64,000 bases of DNA from Dolosigranulum savutiense (GTDB lineage: Bacteria > Bacillota > Bacilli > Lactobacillales > Carnobacteriaceae_A): positions 434,001-498,000 of the forward strand of contig NZ_CP142435.1 in assembly GCF_039830095.1 (NCBI RefSeq), read 5' to 3'. Numbering within the stretch: position 1 is the stretch's first letter; every line of letters begins with the position of its first letter. Shown here one piece after another: positions 60,007 through 64,000 of the stretch. The position numbers and the translations under genes were made by a program. The notes under the pieces were generated by a model. That model was given only the letters and a program-made list of their open reading frames with translations, made no database searches and was not told the DNA's origin.

Positions 60007-61098
60007 CTACCCTTCTTTAAATTTAAATTTTTGCCACGGTTTAATATAATCTAAAATAAAGATTTCATCTTCTTCAACATGTCCAACTACATTACTTTTC
60101 CCACTATTTTTCATCTCTTGTTTTGCAATTTGAAGTTCTCCTGCATAATGACCATACTCACTGCTTTCAATAATAACATCTCCTCTGTGAATAGTATCTG
60201 GTGCATTAAATAGATCAAAAGTATGTTGTTTATACTTAACACGACTTTGAGTAGAACGAATCAAGTTCTCATTAATATCTCCACGGTTCCAATGTAACAT
60301 TTCAAATAATATTTCTCTCTCAGTTTCTGGTAAGTTTTCAACTGTTCGTACATTAAATGTCACTAAATTAAGGTCCAAGCCTCTAATTTGACTTATTTCA
60401 TCCTCAGTTGGATAACAATTAGAAATAATGATATCATCAATGGTATCTAGCGCTAAAAAATGTTTTATTTGAACATGAAGGGGTAAGTTTCGATGTATTT
60501 CAAGTGTTGGTAAACTGTCTGTAACTGGCCAAGGTCCAAACGTTTTATCTGCTTGACTTGTAACGAATGCAGCTATTTTTAAATTATATTTATTGAATCG
60601 ACTTGTACACTTTTTAAAATATTCAAGTGACAAACCAGTTTTTTGGTGGGGGTAAAAATTATGGCAACCATACAGTTTATATTTATTGGGTCGATAATCC
60701 ATAATTGTATCAATCGTATGTGTGTTATTACTCATATTAATTTCAATTTTTAACCCATATTCATTATAAGTCATCAGAGCTTCTTCTGCTCCAGTAAATC
60801 CTACATCCAATCTTAGCCCATCAGCATTAATCTCATTGAAAAAGGCTAAGTCATCATACCCAATATTTAATTTATCAAACACTTTTGGAGATACATCCAC
60901 GATTACTTCATATCCTAATGATTGTCCGTACTCATTAATTGCTTTATATTTTTCAATAATTTTATCTTTGGATTCTTCTGCAGATAACAAACACGAAAAT
61001 ATTCTAGAACATCCTATAGTGGCCATTTCTTTCAAGTAATTCTTAATCTTATTCTCCGAAGATTTTTCAGGATAAATTGATATACCTAATCGTCTCAT
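60007..61098 (-). CDS. mupG: MupG-family (DUF871) 6-phospho-N-acetylmuramidase
   Basis: 363-residue protein with an N-terminal TIM-barrel (about 1-240: LGISIYPEKSSENKIKNYLKEMATIGCSRIFSCLLSAEESKD, GLRLDVGFTGAEEALMT, NFYPHQKTGLS) and a C-terminal cyclophilin-like domain (about 250-363). The family member in Staphylococcus hydrolyses MurNAc-6P-GlcNAc to MurNAc-6P and GlcNAc in the cytoplasm. The start overlaps the murQ stop, and the product is the MurQ substrate, so the activity is well supported by context. Confidence 0.9.
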   Translation of the reverse strand: MRRLGISIYPEKSSENKIKNYLKEMATIGCSRIFSCLLSAEESKDKIIEKYKAINEYGQSLGYEVIVDVSPKVFDKLNIGYDDLAFFNEINADGLRLDVGFTGAEEALMTYNEYGLKIEINMSNNTHTIDTIMDYRPNKYKLYGCHNFYPHQKTGLSLEYFKKCTSRFNKYNLKIAAFVTSQADKTFGPWPVTDSLPTLEIHRNLPLHVQIKHFLALDTIDDIIISNCYPTEDEISQIRGLDLNLVTFNVRTVENLPETEREILFEMLHWNRGDINENLIRSTQSRVKYKQHTFDLFNAPDTIHRGDVIIESSEYGHYAGELQIAKQEMKNSGKSNVVGHVEEDEIFILDYIKPWQKFKFKEG

Positions 61099-62006
61099 TT
61101 ATTTTCCTCTCCCTCAATTGCTTTTCTCAAATGTCCATTACTTTGTTTTAATTGTTCTTTAGCTTTATCTATTTTAAGGTCTGTCATCCCTAATAATAAG
61201 GCTAATTTAACATGTCCGTTTGCTTGTTCCAACAGTTCAAGTGCTTGACTATCGTTAATAGTAAGTATTTCTTTCAAGATATTAATAGAGCGAATTTTCA
61301 ATTTATAATTACTTGCTTTCAAATCTACCATATAATTTTGATAAACCTTACCTAACTTGATCATAACAGCCGTTGAAATCATATTTAAAACTAATTTTTG
61401 AGCTGTTCCTGCTTTCATTCTAGTAGAACCTGTTACTACTTCAGGTCCAGTAATGATTTCAATTGGAAATTGAGCAACATCACTTACTTCACTATAACTA
61501 GCACATGAGATACTACTTGTTCCAGCTTGTATTGAATTAGCATAGTTTAAAGCACCTAAAACATACGGTGTACGGCCACTAGCAGTAATCCCAATAACCA
61601 TATCCTTTTCAGTCAAGTTTATCTCTTTTAAATCTTTTTCTCCTTCTTCTGGTCTATCTTCTACCCCTTCCTGAGCTCTAAATATAGCTTCATTTCCACC
61701 TGCCATAATTCCTTGCACAAGATCAGGAGTAACACCATACGTTGGGGGACATTCAGATGCATCTAATACACCTAATCGTCCTGAAGTCCCTGCTCCAATA
61801 TATATCAGACGACCACCATCTTTGAGTGATTTATATGATTCATCTACTACTTTCTCAATATTATTCAGATTTTTATGAATTACACTAGGAATTTGTTTAT
61901 CCTCATTATTAATAGTTTTTAAAATATCTAGTGTATTCATCTTATCAATATTTGTACTTTGGTGGTTATGCTGTTCAGTTTCTAATGACTTAATATCTTG
62001 CTTCAT
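61095..62006 (-). CDS. murQ: N-acetylmuramic acid 6-phosphate etherase
   Basis: Removes the D-lactyl ether from MurNAc-6-phosphate to give GlcNAc-6-phosphate. 303 residues. SIS domain with LIYIGAGTSGRLGVLDASECPPTYG and VIGITASGRTPYVLGAL; the EVVTGSTRMKAGTAQKLVLNMIST signature is diagnostic. The catalytic Glu in DASECPPTYG is present. The ATG follows GATGAGG. A strong hairpin (62033-62066) separates it from the PTS IIB gene. Confidence 0.96.
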   Translation of the reverse strand: MKQDIKSLETEQHNHQSTNIDKMNTLDILKTINNEDKQIPSVIHKNLNNIEKVVDESYKSLKDGGRLIYIGAGTSGRLGVLDASECPPTYGVTPDLVQGIMAGGNEAIFRAQEGVEDRPEEGEKDLKEINLTEKDMVIGITASGRTPYVLGALNYANSIQAGTSSISCASYSEVSDVAQFPIEIITGPEVVTGSTRMKAGTAQKLVLNMISTAVMIKLGKVYQNYMVDLKASNYKLKIRSINILKEILTINDSQALELLEQANGHVKLALLLGMTDLKIDKAKEQLKQSNGHLRKAIEGEENK

Positions 62007-62032
62007 AAATTCTACCTCATCTCTAGCTAAAC

Positions 62033-62066
62033 AATAAGGACAAGAATAATTACTCCTGTCCTTATT
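62033..62066 (-). promoter_or_regulatory. Intercistronic hairpin between PTS IIB and murQ
   Basis: AATAAGGACA (62033-62042) pairs with TGTCCTTATT (62057-62066) in a perfect 10-bp stem. No T-run follows on the minus strand, so it is more likely an mRNA-stabilising or processing element than a terminator. Confidence 0.5.
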
Positions 62067-62076
62067 ATTTCTAATT

Positions 62077-62385
62077 TTATTCTTCAGACAAACTTAATGC
62101 TTGGCTTAACAATTTCTTGCCACCCATTGGACTATATGCTGTTGGTTCAATCAAGTCAATTGGCACATTATAATCATTAGCAATCTCTTTCAAATTCTTA
62201 AATCGGTGTTTTATTTGCGGTGCGACCATAACAACATCCACACTATTTTCAAGTTCTTGTTCCAAAGCAGAACTTCCTACAGCTTTTACGTCAACTTTTA
62301 CATCTTGTTTATTGGCTTCTTTTTCTAAAGCTTTGATTGCAATTGAACTTGACATACCTCCAGAACATACAAATAATATCTTCAT
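62077..62385 (-). CDS. PTS lactose/cellobiose-family IIB component
   Basis: 102-residue cytoplasmic phosphocarrier. The phosphorylated Cys is in ILFVCSGGMSSSIAI (Cys8). The family (lactose/diacetylchitobiose) phosphorylates beta-linked disaccharides during uptake. It overlaps the IIA gene by one base. With MupG and MurQ downstream, the sugar is probably a MurNAc-containing disaccharide. Confidence 0.92.
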   Translation of the reverse strand: MKILFVCSGGMSSSIAIKALEKEANKQDVKVDVKAVGSSALEQELENSVDVVMVAPQIKHRFKNLKEIANDYNVPIDLIEPTAYSPMGGKKLLSQALSLSEE

Positions 62386-62711
62386 TACTCTCTTCCTTTC
62401 TTTAATTCATTAATTTCTGATTGTTGTTCTATCAATATCTTAATCATATCTTCCGTTTGCACCGCAGACATTAAATGATCCTGTGCATGAATTAGTAGTA
62501 ATGAAACATCTACTTTATCACCGTTAATTTCTGACTGAATAAGTTTTGTCTGGGCATTATGAGCTTTATTTAACTCAGTAGAAGCCTTTTTCATTATCTG
62601 TCTGCTTTTTTCAATATGACCACTTTTTATTTCATCTAATGCCTCAAACATCATACTTTTTGCATTTCCTGCTTGACTAATTAATTCAAAAATAATTGTT
62701 TCTAACTCCAT
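62385..62711 (-). CDS. PTS lactose/cellobiose-family IIA component
   Basis: 108-residue helical trimeric carrier. The active His is in LLLIHAQDHLMSAVQT (probably His75). It takes phosphate from HPr and passes it to IIB. The start is four bases after the IIC gene; tight operon. Confidence 0.92.
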   Translation of the reverse strand: MELETIIFELISQAGNAKSMMFEALDEIKSGHIEKSRQIMKKASTELNKAHNAQTKLIQSEINGDKVDVSLLLIHAQDHLMSAVQTEDMIKILIEQQSEINELKKGRE

Positions 62712-62715
62712 TTAT

Positions 62716-64000
62716 TTAATCCTCGTTCCCTTCTTCTTTCAACAAATTATTATCGTATATTTTAAAGAATGGATAGTAAATCAATACAGCAATAATAATT
62801 AAAATAATGTTTAATACAGCCGCTCTCCAATCTCCCCCTGTGGCTAAATATGCCCCGATAGGACCAGGGAGCGTCCATGGTGCTAAAGTAACAACTCTAT
62901 TAACAAATCCGAGAGAGGTTGCAACCCATGCAATAACAGACAATACTAGCGGAGAAATGACAAATGGTACAATTAAAATGGGATTTAAAACAATAGGAGC
63001 TCCAAATATAATTGGTTCATTAATATTGAATAGAGCGGGAATAATAGTTGTCTTTCCTAATGTATTAGCATATTTAGACTTTGAGAAAAACGCTAAGCAA
63101 ATTGCTAACCCCAGTGTGGTACCCGCTCCCCCAATCCAAATAAACCAGTGGAAAAATGGTTCTGCTGCAATATGAGGCAATTCAGTTCCTGATGCTGCCG
63201 CTGCTGCATTCCCATCAAGCAAATTCAACCATAGTGGTCTCATAATTGTTCCCATAATTGATGCTCCATGTATACCAAAAGACCAAAATACAAGTGTAAA
63301 TAATACAATAATAACAACAGATGGCAAACTATCAGATGCAGATACAAGAGGCTCTACTACCTTAGCAACAATTTCATGTAAATTAATATCCAACCACATT
63401 GTAATCGTTGCTGTTACTAATATAATAATTGCTGCTGGTGTTAATGATTCAAATGATCGCGCTACTGATTCAGGTACTTCCTCTGGCATTGATATTCTAA
63501 AACCCGATGTCTCCGTAAATCGATAAACTTCTACGGCAAAAATTGCCATAATAATTCCAACAAACATACCTGCTGATCCAAGATTCGGCATAGGCAAAAC
63601 GAATCCTTGAGTAATCGAATCAATATAAGCTTGTAACTCACTTGTTTCAGAAATAATTCCCATTAATTCTTCTGAAGGTGCTTCGATCATCTGTGGAACT
63701 ATTGTCATCAAAAATGCAGTTTCTGCCAGAATACCACCCGACACTTTATCTAATTTATAACTATTCGCTAATGACGCCCCAATTCCAAAAACTGCATATA
63801 ATGTCATAATATACATTGTCATCCGATAAGGTAATAATATTTCAAATTGATATTCAGCAATAAATTGAGTGAAGGCCCAACTATCTGGTAACTGATTTGG
63901 CAAAAAACCTATAACTAAAAACATAGACCCAATAATAATCAATGGTAGAGTGGCTATAATCCCATCTCTAATTGCTCGTAAGTGTCTTTGTTCAGCTAAA
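62716..64000 (-). CDS. PTS lactose/cellobiose-family IIC permease, N-terminus beyond window
   Basis: Membrane permease of the lactose/cellobiose (CelB/ChbC) family. The frame continues to the window edge, encoding LAEQRHLRAIRDGIIATLPL, which in this family is about 20 residues from the start. About 428 residues are visible, with some ten hydrophobic segments. The motif GAPIVLNPILIVPFVISPLV and FNINEPIIFGAPIV hold the conserved NEP(I/V)IFG substrate site. It would import a beta-linked amino-sugar disaccharide, in place of the glucose-family MurP used elsewhere. The regulatory region of the operon is outside the window. Confidence 0.92.
   Translation of the reverse strand, partial: LAEQRHLRAIRDGIIATLPLIIIGSMFLVIGFLPNQLPDSWAFTQFIAEYQFEILLPYRMTMYIMTLYAVFGIGASLANSYKLDKVSGGILAETAFLMTIVPQMIEAPSEELMGIISETSELQAYIDSITQGFVLPMPNLGSAGMFVGIIMAIFAVEVYRFTETSGFRISMPEEVPESVARSFESLTPAAIIILVTATITMWLDINLHEIVAKVVEPLVSASDSLPSVVIIVLFTLVFWSFGIHGASIMGTIMRPLWLNLLDGNAAAAASGTELPHIAAEPFFHWFIWIGGAGTTLGLAICLAFFSKSKYANTLGKTTIIPALFNINEPIIFGAPIVLNPILIVPFVISPLVLSVIAWVATSLGFVNRVVTLAPWTLPGPIGAYLATGGDWRAAVLNIILIIIAVLIYYPFFKIYDNNLLKEEGNED

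Overview
The window is chromosomal DNA from a low-GC Gram-positive bacterium of the order Lactobacillales. The 16S 3' end carries the CCTCC anti-Shine-Dalgarno sequence, nearly every gene has a GGAGG-type ribosome binding site, L31 is the cysteine-free type B, and there is a lacZ/gal operon, a lactose-type PTS, luxS and a compact ArgRS with Lactobacillales-type motifs. My best guess is Aerococcaceae or Carnobacteriaceae, but this is inference; a 16S search would settle it. The window starts inside metE and ends inside a PTS IIC gene.

Layout. (1) 1-6.9 kb: partial metE with a possible LysR-type methionine operator. Then comes an AgrC/AgrA-like histidine kinase and LytTR response regulator whose operon has been split by a 2.4-kb AT-rich insertion. 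The insertion carries a 5'-truncated cytosine-C5 methyltransferase, a hydrolase with no AUG start, and two small genes of mobile-element type. Its edges are two copies of a 10-bp sequence. Upstream of the kinase are two facing 31-bp operators with 21-bp direct-repeat spacing; the second faces a small membrane-protein gene. (2) 6.9-27.5 kb: a MacB/FtsX-like permease with a very long coiled coil, its ATPase and a divergent TetR regulator; rnmV-tatD; an rRNA methyltransferase of the RlmI/RlmK type; an OmpR-type two-component system; a short SSB; argS; a Zur-type-box ZinT lipoprotein; ksgA preceded by the remnant of another rnmV; a compact ABC exporter; metG; luxS; and an ECF S component. (3) 27.5-33.0 kb: a complete rrn operon on the minus strand (16S, tRNA-Ala, 23S, 5S, tRNA-Asn) with two tandem promoters and RNase III-type processing stems. 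(4) 33.1-43.6 kb: an O-methyltransferase, a CBS-domain protein, a lone MazF, acpS-murF-ddl and a lacZ-galM-galK operon. (5) 43.6-56.5 kb: a second compact ABC exporter behind a short LanC-like remnant, rpmE2, rho-murA, a flavin disulfide reductase resembling hypothiocyanous acid reductase, two tandem OppA-type lipoproteins without a permease, and a sialidase without a signal peptide. (6) 56.5-64 kb: an XRE regulator, a HAD phosphatase and an RpiR-type regulator facing a minus-strand operon: PTS IIC-IIA-IIB, murQ, mupG, BadF-type sugar kinase.

The last operon forms a nearly complete route for muropeptide sugar recycling. The PTS would import and phosphorylate a MurNAc-containing disaccharide, MupG would split it, MurQ would remove lactate, and the kinase would phosphorylate the released GlcNAc. 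It uses a lactose/cellobiose-family PTS instead of the usual MurP. The most interesting accessory regions are the interrupted signalling locus with its matched divergent operators, this operon, and the two compact exporters, one of which has a remnant modification-enzyme gene.
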